Shown: positions 50,396 through 63,336 of the stretch, one piece after another
Layout: each line of letters opens with the position of its first letter
Position numbering within the stretch: the stretch's first letter is position 1
Source of the DNA: Aeromicrobium terrae
Lineage (GTDB): Bacteria > Actinomycetota > Actinomycetes > Propionibacteriales > Nocardioidaceae
Assembly (NCBI RefSeq): GCF_008039565.1
Contig: NZ_VDUX01000006.1
Location: 124,001-188,000, forward strand
DNA: 64,000 bases
Direction: 5' to 3'
Made by a program: the position numbers and the translations under genes
The notes under the pieces: generated by a model
The model's database searches: none
The model's input: the letters and a program-made list of their open reading frames with translations, nothing else
What the model was told of the DNA's origin: nothing

Positions 50396-51552
50396 TCAGT
50401 ACGACTTGGGCAGGCCCAGGGAGAACTGGGCGATGAAGTTGAGCACCATCTCGCGGCTCACCGGGGCGATGCGGGACAGGCGCGAGCCGGCCAGCATCTG
50501 CACGAGACCGTACTCGTTGGCCAGGCCGTTGCCGCCGTGCGTCTGGATGGCGCGGTCGACGGTGTTGCAGACGGCCTCGCCGGCGGCGTACTTGGCCATG
50601 TTCGCGGCCTCGCCGGCACCCATGTGGTCGCCGGCGGCGTAGAGCGCGGCGGCGCGCTGGGTCATCAGCCGCGCCATCTCGATCTCGATGTACGACTGGG
50701 CGAGCGGGTGGGCGATCGCCTGGTGCGAGCCGATCGGCGCCTTCCAGACCTGCCGATCCTTCGCGTACTCGCAGGCCTTCGTCAGCGCGAGCCGCGCGGT
50801 GCCGCAGGCGAACGAGGCGCCCATGATGCGCTCGGGGTTCAGGCCGGCGAAGAGCTGCTCGATGCCGGCGTCCTCGCTGCCGATCAGCGCGTCGCCCGGC
50901 AGGCGGACGTCGTCGAAGAACAGCGTGAACTGCTTCTCCGGCGACGTGATGCCCATGTCGATCTCGGTGTACGTGAAGCCCTCGGCGTCCGTCGGCACCA
51001 GGAACAGCGCCGGCTTGAGGTTGCCGGTCTTCGCGTCCGCCGTGCGCGAGACGACGAGCACGTGGCTCGCCTCGTCGACGCCGGAGATGTACGTCTTCTG
51101 GCCCTTGAGCAGCCACTCCTCGCCGTCGCGCGTCGCCGTGGTGGTGATGCGGTGCGAGTTGGAGCCGGCGTCGGGCTCGGTGATCGAGAACGCGAACGTC
51201 GACGTGCCGTCGGCCAGGCCGGGCAGCCAGCGCTGCTTCTGCTCGTCGGTGCCGTACTGGGCGATGATCGTGCCGACGATCGCCGGGGAGACCACCATCA
51301 GCAGCAGCGGGCTGCCGGCCGCGGCGAGCTCCTCGCAGACGGCCGCGAGGTCGCCGATGTCGCCGCCGCCTCCGCCGTACTCCTCGGGCACGGCGACGCC
51401 GAGGTAGCCGAGCTTTCCGGCCTCCTGCCACAGCTCGGTGGTCTTGCGACCCTCCTTGGCGGCCTGCTCGAAGTAGTCGCGGCCGTACTTGGCGCCGAGC
51501 TCGGCGACGGCCTTGCGGAGCGCCTTGCGCTCGTCGGTCTCGGTGAACGTGC

Positions 51553-51556
<4 letters not shown>
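50396..51556 (-). CDS. Acyl-CoA dehydrogenase
   Basis: The 386-residue flavoenzyme is of normal length. It has the FAD/substrate segments FSITEPDAGSNSHRITT and LKGQKTYISGVDEASH, and the C-terminal motif QTHGGNGLANEYGLVQML. The usual catalytic glutamate region before the last helix is not obvious, and the sequence resembles the less-studied actinobacterial FadE groups. The start at 51556 overlaps the stop of the carboxylase alpha gene (ATGA). It is one of two acyl-CoA dehydrogenases in this cluster, consistent with two oxidation steps around a carboxylation. Confidence 0.9.
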
Positions 51557-53496
<1,940 letters not shown>

Positions 53497-53507
53497 CGGA
53501 CCTCCTG

Positions 53508-53609
53508 GTGGTCTCGATACACGCCCAGCTCGCTGGCGCTCGCGGGCGCACTCGACCACCGGTGGTCGAGTAGCGGAGGCCGCCCGCGGCCGGAGCGTAT
53601 CGAGACCAC
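53508..53609. repeat. Complete dispersed palindromic element (GTATCGAGACC family)
   Basis: The 13-bp ends GTGGTCTCGATAC (53508-53520) and GTATCGAGACCAC (53597-53609) are perfect inverted repeats. Inside lies a perfect 20-bp palindrome at 53551-53570 centred on CCGG. It fills the 124-nt space between the carboxylase beta and alpha genes. A half copy lies at 10723-10766. It encodes nothing and may act as a transcript-processing or terminator structure within the operon. Confidence 0.75.
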
Positions 53610-53620
53610 GTCGTTCGGGT

Positions 53621-55212
<1,592 letters not shown>

Positions 55213-55216
<4 letters not shown>

Positions 55217-56367
55217 GAATACCCCAGAAGCTTGGCGGCCAGGTCGTTCAGGACCTCGTTCGCGCCGCCGCCGATGCCGAGGAGGCGGGCGTCGCGGTAG
55301 TGGCGGTCGATCTCGGACTCCCGCATGTAGCCCATGCCGCCGAAGATCTGCACGGCCTCGTTCACGACGAACTCGACCGCGTCGACGGCCTGGCGCTTGG
55401 CGAGCACCGCGTCGGCGATGACCTTCGGATCGGTGGTGGAGCTCGCCGCGGCCTGCGCGTACGCCTCGGCTGTGTAGGCCCGTGCGGCGGCCGTGCGGCG
55501 GTGCATGTCGACGAGCTTGTGCCGGATCACCTGGCGCGACGAGAGCGGCTGGCCGAACGTCACGCGCTGCTTGGCGTAGTCCGAGGCGAGGGCGATGGCG
55601 CGCTGGGCCGTGGCGACGCCCTGCGCGGCGAGGCTCAGGCGCTCGTTGACGAACTGCTGCATGACCAGCACGAATCCGCCGTTCTCCTCGCCGACCAGGT
55701 TCTCGGCCGGCACCCGGACGTCCTCGAAGGTCAGCTCGGCGGTGTCGGAGCAGTGCCAGCCCATCTTGCGCAGCGGCCGCGCGACGGTGAAGCCCGGCGT
55801 GTTCTTGTCGATGACCAGCAGGCTGATGCCGGCGTAGCCGTCGCCGCCGGTGCGCACCGCGGTGGTGACGAAGTCGGCCCGCACGCCGGAGGTGATGAAC
55901 GTCTTGGCGCCGTTGACGACGTAGTGGTCGCCGTCGCGGACCGCTCTGGTCTTCAGGCCGGCCACGTCGGACCCGCCGCCCGGCTCGGTGATGCCGAGCG
56001 AGCCGATCAGCTCGCCGGCGAGCGTGGGCCGGACGTAGCGGTCGATCAGGTCGGCGTTGCCGCTCTGCACGATGTGCGGCAGCGCGATGCCGTGGGTGAA
56101 CAGCGACGCCATGACGCCCGTGGAGCCGCCGCCGTCGAGCACGCCCTCGGACACGACCGCGGAGTCGATGACGTCACCGCCCTGGCCGCCGACCTCCTCC
56201 GGGAACGAGACGCCCATCAGCCCGGCTTTGGCCGCGGCCAGGTGCAGCTCGCGCGGCAGCTGGCCGTCGTCCTCCCACTGGGCGATGTTCGGCGCGATCT
56301 CCCGCTCGGTGAACCGGCGCGCGCTCTCACGCAGCGCCAGCCGCTCGGGGGTGTCGAAGACGGTCAC
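55213..56367 (-). CDS. Acyl-CoA dehydrogenase (citronellyl-/isovaleryl-CoA dehydrogenase type)
   Basis: The 384-residue flavoenzyme has SLGITEPGGGSDVAGLKTRA, VVNGAKTFITSGVRADF, the arginine loop QRVTFGQPLSSRQVIRHKL and the closing QIFGGMGYMRESEIDRHYRD with IGGGANEVL. It starts at the GTG at 56367 with a GGAGGAG site, overlapping the AtuA-family stop (GTGA). Its order between AtuA and the carboxylase beta chain is that of atuD in acyclic terpene clusters. Isovaleryl-CoA-like substrates cannot be excluded. Confidence 0.92.
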
Positions 56368-58166
56368 AGGAACTCCTCCGGGATGTCGGCGTCGCGGGCC
56401 CGGAACCACTCGCCGAGCCCCTTCGCCTGCGGGTCGAGCCGGGTGGACGAGGAGACACCCTCGCCCAGCAGTCCGTGCACGACGACGTTGACCGCGGCCA
56501 GGTTCGGCAACGGGTGGATCTCCAGCTCGAGCTCGGCGGCCTCCGGCAGCAGCGCGCGCACGGCGTCCTCGTCGAGGAAGCCGGCCAGCCAGGCGTAGGC
56601 GTCGTCGCGGCGCGGGTGGTCGGCGGGCACCCAGACGCCGAGGTTCGCGTCGCCGCCCTTGTCGCCCGACCGGGCGTGCACCAGCTTGCCGAGGGGGACG
56701 CGCTTCACGCTTCGGTCGCTGGCGCTCCCTCCCGCGGCTCCGCCGCTAGCGACCGATTCGTGTGCGGTCGCTAGCCCCGAAGGGGCGGGAGGGAGCTCTG
56801 CGACCGAAGCGACGTCGGCAGGCGGCGCGATCTCGATCCGCTCCCCGTCGGGCATGACGACGACGTGCGGGACCTCGGTCTGCGGGACGAACGCCGGGCG
56901 GTAGACACCGAACGGGGTGCCCGCGGCCGGGGGGCGGGTGACGCTGAAGCCGGGGTACGACGCGAGGGCCAGCTCGATGGCGGCGCTGCTGAACGCGCGG
57001 CCGACCGGGTCGGCCTGCGGGTCCTTCACGTGCAGGCCGAGCAGCGACGTCGCGGCGGCCTCCGTGGGCGGGTCGACGACGTCGGTGCGGTCGAGCACCC
57101 ACTCCACGACCTCGGGCCGCGTGCCGGCCTCGAACGCGGCCTCCATCTGCTCGCGGATCCAGGCGGCCTTCTCGTCGATGTCGAGGCCGGTGAGCAGGAA
57201 CTCGACGCTGTTGCGGAAGCCGCCGACGGTGTTGAGGCAGACCTTCGCGGTCTCGGGCGGCGCCTCCCCCGTCACCCCGGTGATGGCCACGCGATCGGTG
57301 GCTTCCTGCGTGACGGTCATGGTGTCGAGGCGCGTGGAGACGTCGGGGCCGAGGTAGACCGGGCCGCCGATCTCGTACATCAGCTGCGCCGTGACGGTGT
57401 CGACGGTGACCGCGCCGCCCGTGCCGGGGTGCTTGGTGATGACCGACGAGCCGTCGGCCGCCACCTCGGCGATCGGGAAGCCCAGCGGCTTCGACCGGTC
57501 GATGGAGCGGAACCCGGAGAAGTTGCCGCCGGTGGCTTGCGTGCCGCACTCGATGACGTGGCCCGCGACGACGGCGCCCGCCAGGGCATCGAGGTCGTCA
57601 CGGCCCCAGCCGTGGTGCGCGATCGCCGGGCCGACGACGACGGACGCGTCGGTGACCCGTCCGGTGACCACGACGTCGGCGCCGCGGTTCAGGGCCTCGG
57701 CGATGCCGAACGCGCCGAGGTAGGCGTTGGCGGTCAGCACGCTGCCGAAGCCGAGCTCCTCGGCCCGCGGCAGGAGGTCGTCGCCCTCGACGTGGGCGAT
57801 CACGACGTCGGCGCCCTGGTCGGCCGCGACCTTGCGCAGCGTCTCCGCGAGCCCGGCCGGGTTGAGCCCGCCGGCGTTCGCGACGATCCGCACGCCGCGC
57901 TCCTTCGCGAGCAGGAGGCACTCGGTCAGCTGGCGGACGAACGTCTTGGCGTAGCCGAGGTCGGCGTCCTTCATCCGGTCGCGGCCCAGGATGAGCATGG
58001 TGAGCTCGGCCAGGTAGTCGCCGGTGAGGTAGTCGAGCGCCCCGCCCTCGAGCTGCTCCTTCATCGCGGAGAGGCGGTCGCCGTAGTAGCCCGAGCAGTT
58101 CCCGATGCGCACGGAGCCATCCGCCGCCCCCGGCCCGGCACCCCCGCCGGGCATGCCCGCCGTCAT
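56364..58166 (-). CDS. AtuA-family protein (DUF1446 plus C-terminal ferredoxin-fold domain)
   Basis: The 600-residue protein has the AtuA/DUF1446 domain (VRIGNCSGYYGDRLSAMKEQ, YLTGDYLAELTMLILGRDR, VVTGRVTDASVVVGPAI, IECGTQATGGNFSGF) and a C-terminal small domain starting PLGKLVHARSGDKGGDANLG. AtuA is essential for citronellol/geraniol use in Pseudomonas, though its reaction is not known. Between the two domains about 35 residues ([16 protein letters not shown] and [16 protein letters not shown]) are encoded by a palindromic repeat at 56709-56810. It overlaps both neighbours (ATGA upstream, GTGA downstream). Confidence 0.92.
   Translation of the reverse strand: MTAGMPGGGAGPGAADGSVRIGNCSGYYGDRLSAMKEQLEGGALDYLTGDYLAELTMLILGRDRMKDADLGYAKTFVRQLTECLLLAKERGVRIVANAGGLNPAGLAETLRKVAADQGADVVIAHVEGDDLLPRAEELGFGSVLTANAYLGAFGIAEALNRGADVVVTGRVTDASVVVGPAIAHHGWGRDDLDALAGAVVAGHVIECGTQATGGNFSGFRSIDRSKPLGFPIAEVAADGSSVITKHPGTGGAVTVDTVTAQLMYEIGGPVYLGPDVSTRLDTMTVTQEATDRVAITGVTGEAPPETAKVCLNTVGGFRNSVEFLLTGLDIDEKAAWIREQMEAAFEAGTRPEVVEWVLDRTDVVDPPTEAAATSLLGLHVKDPQADPVGRAFSSAAIELALASYPGFSVTRPPAAGTPFGVYRPAFVPQTEVPHVVVMPDGERIEIAPPADVASVAELPPAPSGLATAHESVASGGAAGGSASDRSVKRVPLGKLVHARSGDKGGDANLGVWVPADHPRRDDAYAWLAGFLDEDAVRALLPEAAELELEIHPLPNLAAVNVVVHGLLGEGVSSSTRLDPQAKGLGEWFRARDADIPEEFL
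56709..56810. repeat. Palindromic repeat captured in frame inside the AtuA-family gene
   Basis: Arms at 56709-56754 and 56766-56810 are inverted copies: GCTTCGGTCGC...GCTAGCGACC and GGTCGCTAG...GCGACCGAAGC. The same sequence forms the 24184-24232 block of the 172-bp tandem repeats. In this gene the element is open in frame and encodes an interdomain linker rich in Ala, Gly and Ser. Confidence 0.85.
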
Positions 58167-58957
58167 CGGTCCGCCAGCCGCTGCGGGTCGTTGCCGGGCA
58201 GGCCGGCGAACGCCTGGATGATCGTCAGCCAGTGCGCGGCGTCGTCGCCCTCGGCATGGACGTCGACGTCCTCGACGTGCCGGCGGCGCGTGGCCAGCAG
58301 GGCGAAGTCGTAGCCGGAGCCGGTGACCCGCTGCTCGGCCTCGACGGAGCCCCAGGTCCACAGGTCGCCGGACGGGCCGGTGAGCGCGACGTGGATCTCC
58401 ACGTCGGGCGCCTGCTCGCCGCGCATCAGGTACGCGAAGCCGCGGGTGCGGACGCCGAGGTGGCAGACGTGCTTGCACCGGTCGGTCTGCGGCGGCGTGA
58501 TGCCGAGCGACTCGGCGACGTCGTGCGAGTGCGCCCAGGTCTCCATGATCCGCGCGGTGGCCATCGACGTCGGCGCCATCGGCGGGCCGTACCAGCCGAT
58601 CTTCTCGCCGTCGGGCACCTCGGCCAGCGACGTCGCGAGCCGGGTCCGGCCCTCGCGCCAGCGCTCGAGGATCTCGGCGGGCTCGAGCTTCGCCCACTCC
58701 TCGGCGCCCTCGTCGACGTAGTGCTCGGGGTTGGCGGCCGCGAGCTTCAGGCTCTCGCCGAACGCCTCCGGGTCGTGGATGGCCAGCAGCGACGCCTCGT
58801 CGGTCCAGGCGAGGTGGCCGACCTGGTGCCGGATCGTCCAGCCCTCGGGCGTGGTGACGGTGTCCCAGGCGGCGGCGTCGAGCGGGGCGACCCAGCTCTC
58901 CAGCTGAGCCCCCTCGGCCTCGAGATCGGCGATCACGGACGTGCGGACGTCGGTCAT
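58163..58957 (-). CDS. Mycothiol-dependent-enzyme-like (TIGR03084 / DinB-fold) metal-binding protein
   Basis: The 264-residue protein has the DinB/MDMPI metal-binding fold: the first histidine in WTIRHQVGHLAWTDEASL and the later glutamate-histidine pair in RIMETWAHSHDVAESLG. It belongs to a group commonly found beside AtuA-family genes in actinobacteria; the reaction is not established. Mycothiol- or metal-dependent isomerisation or thioester chemistry is the likely theme. It overlaps the TetR stop upstream and the AtuA start downstream by four bases each, so the three are translated as a chain. Confidence 0.85.
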   Translation of the reverse strand: MTDVRTSVIADLEAEGAQLESWVAPLDAAAWDTVTTPEGWTIRHQVGHLAWTDEASLLAIHDPEAFGESLKLAAANPEHYVDEGAEEWAKLEPAEILERWREGRTRLATSLAEVPDGEKIGWYGPPMAPTSMATARIMETWAHSHDVAESLGITPPQTDRCKHVCHLGVRTRGFAYLMRGEQAPDVEIHVALTGPSGDLWTWGSVEAEQRVTGSGYDFALLATRRRHVEDVDVHAEGDDAAHWLTIIQAFAGLPGNDPQRLADR

Positions 58958-59562
58958 GAGGTCTCCAGCTGGTCATCGAGGACGGTGGCCCAGGCGTCGA
59001 GCACGACGCTGCGGCGCTTGCTGTCGTCACTGAGGGAGGCGGCGAGGCCGAGGCCGCGCACGAGGTCGAGAGTGGCCTGCACGAGCGCGCGGTTGTCGCC
59101 CTTGGCCTCGTCGATGCCGAGGAGCTCGACCGCGAACGCGTGCGTCTCGCGGCCGACGCGGCGCTCCAGCGGCCCGACGGCCTTGCGCAGCTCCGCGTCG
59201 GTGCGGGCGGCGACCCACAGCTCGAGGGCCGCGAAGAAGACCGGCGAGACGAACTGGGCGGCGAGGACGTCGAGCACGGCGCGGGTGCGTCCGTGCTCCG
59301 GCAGGTCAGCGGCCGACTTGGCCATGTCCTCGCGACGTCGCTCGCTCAGGTGCCCGACGGCGGCGACGACGAGATCCTGCTTGCTCGGGAAGTGGTGCAG
59401 CTGCGCGCCGCGGGAGACGCCCGCGCGCTGGCTGACCACCGTGGTGGACGTGCCGGCCCAGCCGAGCTCGACCAGGCACTCGACCGTGGCCTCCATCAGC
59501 CGCAGCCGCATGGCGCGCGTGCGCTCCCCCTGCGGCGTGCGCGTGGTCGGCTCGTCGGTCAC
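58954..59562 (-). CDS. TetR-family regulator of the catabolic cluster
   Basis: The 202-residue protein has the N-terminal helix-turn-helix (MEATVECLVELGWAGTST, TVVSQRAGVSRGAQLHHF, then PSKQDLVVAAVGH) and a helical ligand domain. I start at the GTG at 59562, because a consensus promoter lies just upstream (TTGACT, 17 nt, CATGAT on this strand) and would give a leaderless message. An upstream TTG at 59589 is in frame. As the first gene of a chain of overlapping genes it probably represses the whole cluster, with an acyl-CoA intermediate as inducer. Confidence 0.9.
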   Translation of the reverse strand: MTDEPTTRTPQGERTRAMRLRLMEATVECLVELGWAGTSTTVVSQRAGVSRGAQLHHFPSKQDLVVAAVGHLSERRREDMAKSAADLPEHGRTRAVLDVLAAQFVSPVFFAALELWVAARTDAELRKAVGPLERRVGRETHAFAVELLGIDEAKGDNRALVQATLDLVRGLGLAASLSDDSKRRSVVLDAWATVLDDQLETS

Positions 59563-59568
59563 CGGGCC

Positions 59569-59597
59569 ATCATGGGCGAGAAAGAACAAACAGTCAA
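59569..59597 (-). promoter_or_regulatory. Promoter of the TetR-led catabolic cluster
   Basis: On the minus strand TTGACT (59592-59597) and CATGAT (59569-59574) are separated by exactly 17 nt, and the GTG start lies 6 nt after the -10 box, which fits a leaderless transcript. Confidence 0.6.
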
Positions 59598-59702
59598 GCC
59601 TGCTTTTAAGTGTCGGACCGAGTTCCCCAATTCACGGACACCGGTGTCTGCCGCTGTCTACGTTGGACCCGCAAGCTCGTCTCGGGAACAAAGGGCACGC
59701 AC

Positions 59703-61196
59703 ATGACCAGCACGGACATCGCCGACGACCCGTCGGCGGAGAAGTCGTCGGTACCCGGTCGCGGTGGACTGGTCGCGACGCTCGGCCTCGCCGCCGTCGC
59801 CGTCACCGCATCCGCTCTCGCCGGCATCGGCTACCAGCTCTCCGGCGGCGGCACCCAGCCGCACGACGTCCTGCCGGCCGACACGATCGCGTACGCGCGC
59901 ATCGACCTCGACCCGTCCGCAGGCCAGAAGGTGGCCGCGTTCCGGCTGGTCAAGAAGTTCCCGGAGCTCGCGAAGTCGCTCGGCATCGAGGACCCCGACC
60001 AGGACCTCCGTCGCCTGATCGTGGACCAGGCCGCGAGCGGCTGCGGTCTCGACTTCGCCGACGACATCAAGCCGTGGATCGGTGAGCGCGCCGGTGTCGC
60101 CGTCGTGGGCACCGCACCGGACGTCGTCTTCGCCCTGCAGGTCGACGACGAGACCGCGGCCCGCAAGACGCTGAAGCAGCTCGCCGACTGCGGCGACGCC
60201 GACAACGCGGGCCTGGCCTTCAGCCACGGCTACGCGATCGTGGCCGAGACCCAGGCGATCGCCGACGAGACGGTGGCCGACGCCGACCGGTCCGCACTGG
60301 CCGACGACTCGACGTTCTCCCGCGACATGGACGACCTGGGCAACCAGGGCGTCGCCTCGTTCTGGGTCGACGGCAACGCCGTCGCCAATCTCGCGTCGGT
60401 CAGGAAGGAGCTGCCGCAGCCGCTCCTCTCGGCGCTTCCCGACAGCAGCACCGCCGCCGCGGCCCTGCGCGCCGGGTCGTCGTCGGTGGAGCTGGACGTG
60501 GTGTCCCGCGGGTTGCCGTTCGCGACCACCGAGGACACGCAGATCGAGACCCTCCCGGCGTCGACCGTGGCGGCCGTCGCGCTGCAGGGGTCCGAGGACC
60601 AGATCCGCTCGCAGTGGACCCAGTTCATCGACGACATGGAGGCCGACGGCGTCGACTCCGACCAGGTCGGCCGCTTCGTCGACGCCCTCGGCATGAAGCT
60701 GCCGGACGACCTCGTGGCCCTCCTGTCGCCCGGCCTGACGCTCGCCGTGGGCGAGCGCAACATCGGCACGGTGGCGCAGATCGAGGACGTCAGCGACATC
60801 GACGCCTACGACATCGGTGCGCGCGTCGCGGACCCGGACGCCAAGGACGCCGCCGACCGCCTGGCGCGGCTCCTGCGCAACCTCGCCGGGGTCAGCTTCG
60901 ACGCGACGACCGCCGACGGCGCCACGCTGATCGCGAACCACCCCGACGCGCTGCAGACGTCCGGCACGAGGCTCAGCGAGAGCCAGCGGTACACCGACGT
61001 GATCCTGCCCGACGCCACGAACGCCCTGCTGTTCGCCGACCTCGGCACCGTGATCGACGCGCTGCTGCAGGAGGACCCGCCGCCGGACGTCGTCGCCGAC
61101 CTCGAGCAGGCCCGTCCCCTCGGCACCGTCGGCATCTCGACGAAGCGCGACGGCGACATCACCCGGGCACAGGTCAAGCTGACCTTCCGGGGCTAG
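59703..61196 (+). CDS. DUF3352 membrane-anchored protein
   Basis: The 497-residue protein has a short cytoplasmic N-terminus, one transmembrane helix (VATLGLAAVAVTASALAGIG) and a large extracytoplasmic part. That part begins PADTIAYARIDLDPSAGQKV, a DUF3352 hallmark, and continues with GIEDPDQDLRRLIVDQA and DIKPWIGERAGVAVVG. The family is common in actinobacteria and of unknown function. A perfect palindrome, GACACCGGTGTC (59637-59648), and a TACGTT -10-like box (59659-59664) lie upstream. It ends 4 nt from the convergent esterase gene. Confidence 0.87.
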   Translation: MTSTDIADDPSAEKSSVPGRGGLVATLGLAAVAVTASALAGIGYQLSGGGTQPHDVLPADTIAYARIDLDPSAGQKVAAFRLVKKFPELAKSLGIEDPDQDLRRLIVDQAASGCGLDFADDIKPWIGERAGVAVVGTAPDVVFALQVDDETAARKTLKQLADCGDADNAGLAFSHGYAIVAETQAIADETVADADRSALADDSTFSRDMDDLGNQGVASFWVDGNAVANLASVRKELPQPLLSALPDSSTAAAALRAGSSSVELDVVSRGLPFATTEDTQIETLPASTVAAVALQGSEDQIRSQWTQFIDDMEADGVDSDQVGRFVDALGMKLPDDLVALLSPGLTLAVGERNIGTVAQIEDVSDIDAYDIGARVADPDAKDAADRLARLLRNLAGVSFDATTADGATLIANHPDALQTSGTRLSESQRYTDVILPDATNALLFADLGTVIDALLQEDPPPDVVADLEQARPLGTVGISTKRDGDITRAQVKLTFRG

Positions 61197-61200
61197 CAGC

Positions 61201-62541
61201 CTAGGACGCCTGGAAGAACCAGCGCTTCCGGTCGTCGGACCCGGTCTCGAGCTCGACGTCGATGACCTCGTCGTCCTCGCTGACGTCGTCGGGCACGAGC
61301 TCGCCGACCACTGTCTCGACGTGCTGGTCCGGATCCTTCACGTGGTGCTGCTCGGGCTCCCCGACCGCGCGACGGGCGAAGTCGGCGGCCAGCTTCAGGG
61401 CCTCGCGGCTCTCCGGCATGGCGTCGGCCAGCACCGGGAACGCGTGCACCTGGCCGCGCCACAGGTGGGTCTCGACGTCGACGTCGCGCTCGCTGAGCTG
61501 GAGCGCCATCGCCTCGACCTCGGGCCGGAGCATCTCGTCCTCGGCCGCGACGAAGAACGCCGGGGAGCTGATGTAGCCCGTCGCGAACAGCGGCGACGCG
61601 TAGCCCTCGATGGCCGAGCCCTCGGGCACCCAGCGCTCGCGCGCGACCCCGACCCGCTTCATGGGCAGGTAGGCGTCGCGGATGCGGGTGACGCGGGCGA
61701 TGCCCTTGTCCTCGCGGTCGAAGTCGAGGCTGAGCATCGGCGAGAAGGTCAGCAGGGCGGCGGGCGGCGTGAGGCCGCGACGCGTCGCGAGCTCGGCGAT
61801 CTTCATGGTCAGGTAGCCGCCGGCGCTGTCGCCGGCCACGACGACCTTGTCCGGGTGGGCGACGGTGTCGAGCAGGGCCTCGTAGGCGGTGATGGCGTCC
61901 TGGACGGAGTCGGCCACGGTGCCCTCTGGCAGCTGGACGTAGTCGACCGAGACCACCTGGGCGCCGGAGTAGAGGGCGAGCCGCTCACAGACGCGGCGGT
62001 GCGTCTCGATGCCGCAGGAGAAGAACGCGCCACCGTGCAGGTAGAGGATCGTCATGTCGCTCGACGGTCCGTAGCGGTGCGTCATCGACTCGACGCGCAC
62101 GCCGCCGAGCTCGAACTGCACCGGCTCGACGTACTTCGACCGCGGCCCGCGGGCGGACCACCGGTCGATGGAGCGGAGGGCCTTCAGGGTGGTGTCGTTG
62201 AGCGGCAGCAGCAGGAACAGCGGCTTGACGAACATCCGCGCGCCGCGAGCCACGATCCGGGAGCGGAAGCTGGGGCGTTCGTGGACGACGGCCTGCTCGT
62301 AGACCACCCGCATCGGGCGCGCCCTGCTCCATCTGCCGCCCACGGCCCGGCGCCCCCGCCCATGACTGACCACGCGGATCCGGCGGGGCAGCGCCGGCCG
62401 CCTCGGCCGCCAGGTGAGCACCCGGAGGCTCTGCCGGAGGTCGTGCGCCGCGGTCAGCAGACGCGGGGCGAACGACTGCCGGCTGCGGGTGACGACCTGT
62501 CGGAGACGGGCCGGGAGCAGGGACCACATGCCAGCCAACAT
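61201..62541 (-). CDS. HSL-family alpha/beta hydrolase (esterase/lipase)
   Basis: The 446-residue protein has the hormone-sensitive-lipase features: the oxyanion motif ILYLHGGAFFSCG, the nucleophile VVVAGDSAGGYLTMK, the acid in the FVAAEDEMLRPEVE region and the histidine in RGQVHAFPVLAD. A basic N-terminal extension of about 130 residues with a hydrophobic patch (FVKPLFLLLPL) suggests membrane association, and the C-terminus is acidic. I start at the ATG at 62541; another is at 62529. The start codon lies inside the palindrome ATACCGGCGGTAT, so a repressor could block it directly. Confidence 0.88.
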   Translation of the reverse strand: MLAGMWSLLPARLRQVVTRSRQSFAPRLLTAAHDLRQSLRVLTWRPRRPALPRRIRVVSHGRGRRAVGGRWSRARPMRVVYEQAVVHERPSFRSRIVARGARMFVKPLFLLLPLNDTTLKALRSIDRWSARGPRSKYVEPVQFELGGVRVESMTHRYGPSSDMTILYLHGGAFFSCGIETHRRVCERLALYSGAQVVSVDYVQLPEGTVADSVQDAITAYEALLDTVAHPDKVVVAGDSAGGYLTMKIAELATRRGLTPPAALLTFSPMLSLDFDREDKGIARVTRIRDAYLPMKRVGVARERWVPEGSAIEGYASPLFATGYISSPAFFVAAEDEMLRPEVEAMALQLSERDVDVETHLWRGQVHAFPVLADAMPESREALKLAADFARRAVGEPEQHHVKDPDQHVETVVGELVPDDVSEDDEVIDVELETGSDDRKRWFFQAS

Positions 62542-62552
62542 ACCGGCGGTAT
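62540..62552. promoter_or_regulatory. Operator-like palindrome at the esterase start
   Basis: ATACCGGCGGTAT has perfect 5-bp arms around GGC and covers the start codon and -10 region (GATACC) of the esterase gene. It matches the palindrome before the monooxygenase gene at 63337-63351. Confidence 0.6.
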
Positions 62553-62630
62553 CCCAGTGCGGCAAGCGCGCTTGATCACGTTTGCGCAGGTCAGGCGGCA
62601 CGTGTGGTGTTCAGCACGCCTCGGGCCAGG

Positions 62631-63290
62631 TCACTCAGCGGTGAAGCGGGCATCGACCGCGACGTGGATCACGATCTCGTCAGGGGTCAGGTCGAGGCCC
62701 GCTCTGTCGTCCGCGCCCTCGAACGTGGCCGCCATCCGGGCCATCGGCTCGGGCGGTCGCTCGGCCGGTCCGTCGAGCATGCCCGGGTCGGCCAGCTGCA
62801 CGGCGATCACCCGGCCCCGTCGGACCGCGTCGGCGTAGGCCTGCGCCTTGCTCACGGCGTCGTCGACGGCCGCCTTGCGCGCCTCGGACTCGTACGAGCG
62901 ACGGTGCCGCGGCGTGACGTCCCAGTGGACCGACGCGATCTCGACGCCGTCGCGGCCGGCCCAGTAGTCGATGAAGCCGCTGAGCCGCTCGAAGTCGGTG
63001 AACTCGGCCGAGACGTCGAGGCGGGCGACGTGCGTGAGGTCGCCGCGCTGGCCGTCGCCGAGCCACGGCCGGTGGCTGAACACCCGGACCTGCTCGCTGC
63101 TCCACGTGATGACGGCGTTGCGGTCGGCGAGGTCGCGGAGCTGCTGCGTCAGCGGCTCCTGGATGGCGACGGCGTCGTCGAAGGCCCGCTGCTTGTCGGG
63201 CCCCTCGATCGCGGCGACCATCGAGACGACCGCGCGCTCCGCCGGGTAACGCAGCTCGGCCGACCCACGAACGGTGATCTCCAGCGTCAT
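62631..63290 (-). CDS. SIMPL-domain (DUF541) protein
   Basis: The 219-residue protein is a single SIMPL/DUF541 domain: it begins with LEITVRGSAELRYPAERAVV and has the central ARKAAVDDAVSKAQAYADAV helix typical of the family. There is no signal peptide, unlike many periplasmic members, so it may be cytoplasmic. The function is unknown; related proteins have been linked to stress tolerance. I prefer the ATG at 63290, with AGGA eight bases upstream; an ATG at 63299 would add three residues. It diverges from the monooxygenase gene. Confidence 0.85.
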   Translation of the reverse strand: MTLEITVRGSAELRYPAERAVVSMVAAIEGPDKQRAFDDAVAIQEPLTQQLRDLADRNAVITWSSEQVRVFSHRPWLGDGQRGDLTHVARLDVSAEFTDFERLSGFIDYWAGRDGVEIASVHWDVTPRHRRSYESEARKAAVDDAVSKAQAYADAVRRGRVIAVQLADPGMLDGPAERPPEPMARMAATFEGADDRAGLDLTPDEIVIHVAVDARFTAE

Positions 63291-63336
63291 GGCGTCCATC
63301 CTGCCGTACGGCCCTTGCGCCCACCTCCGCGATTCG

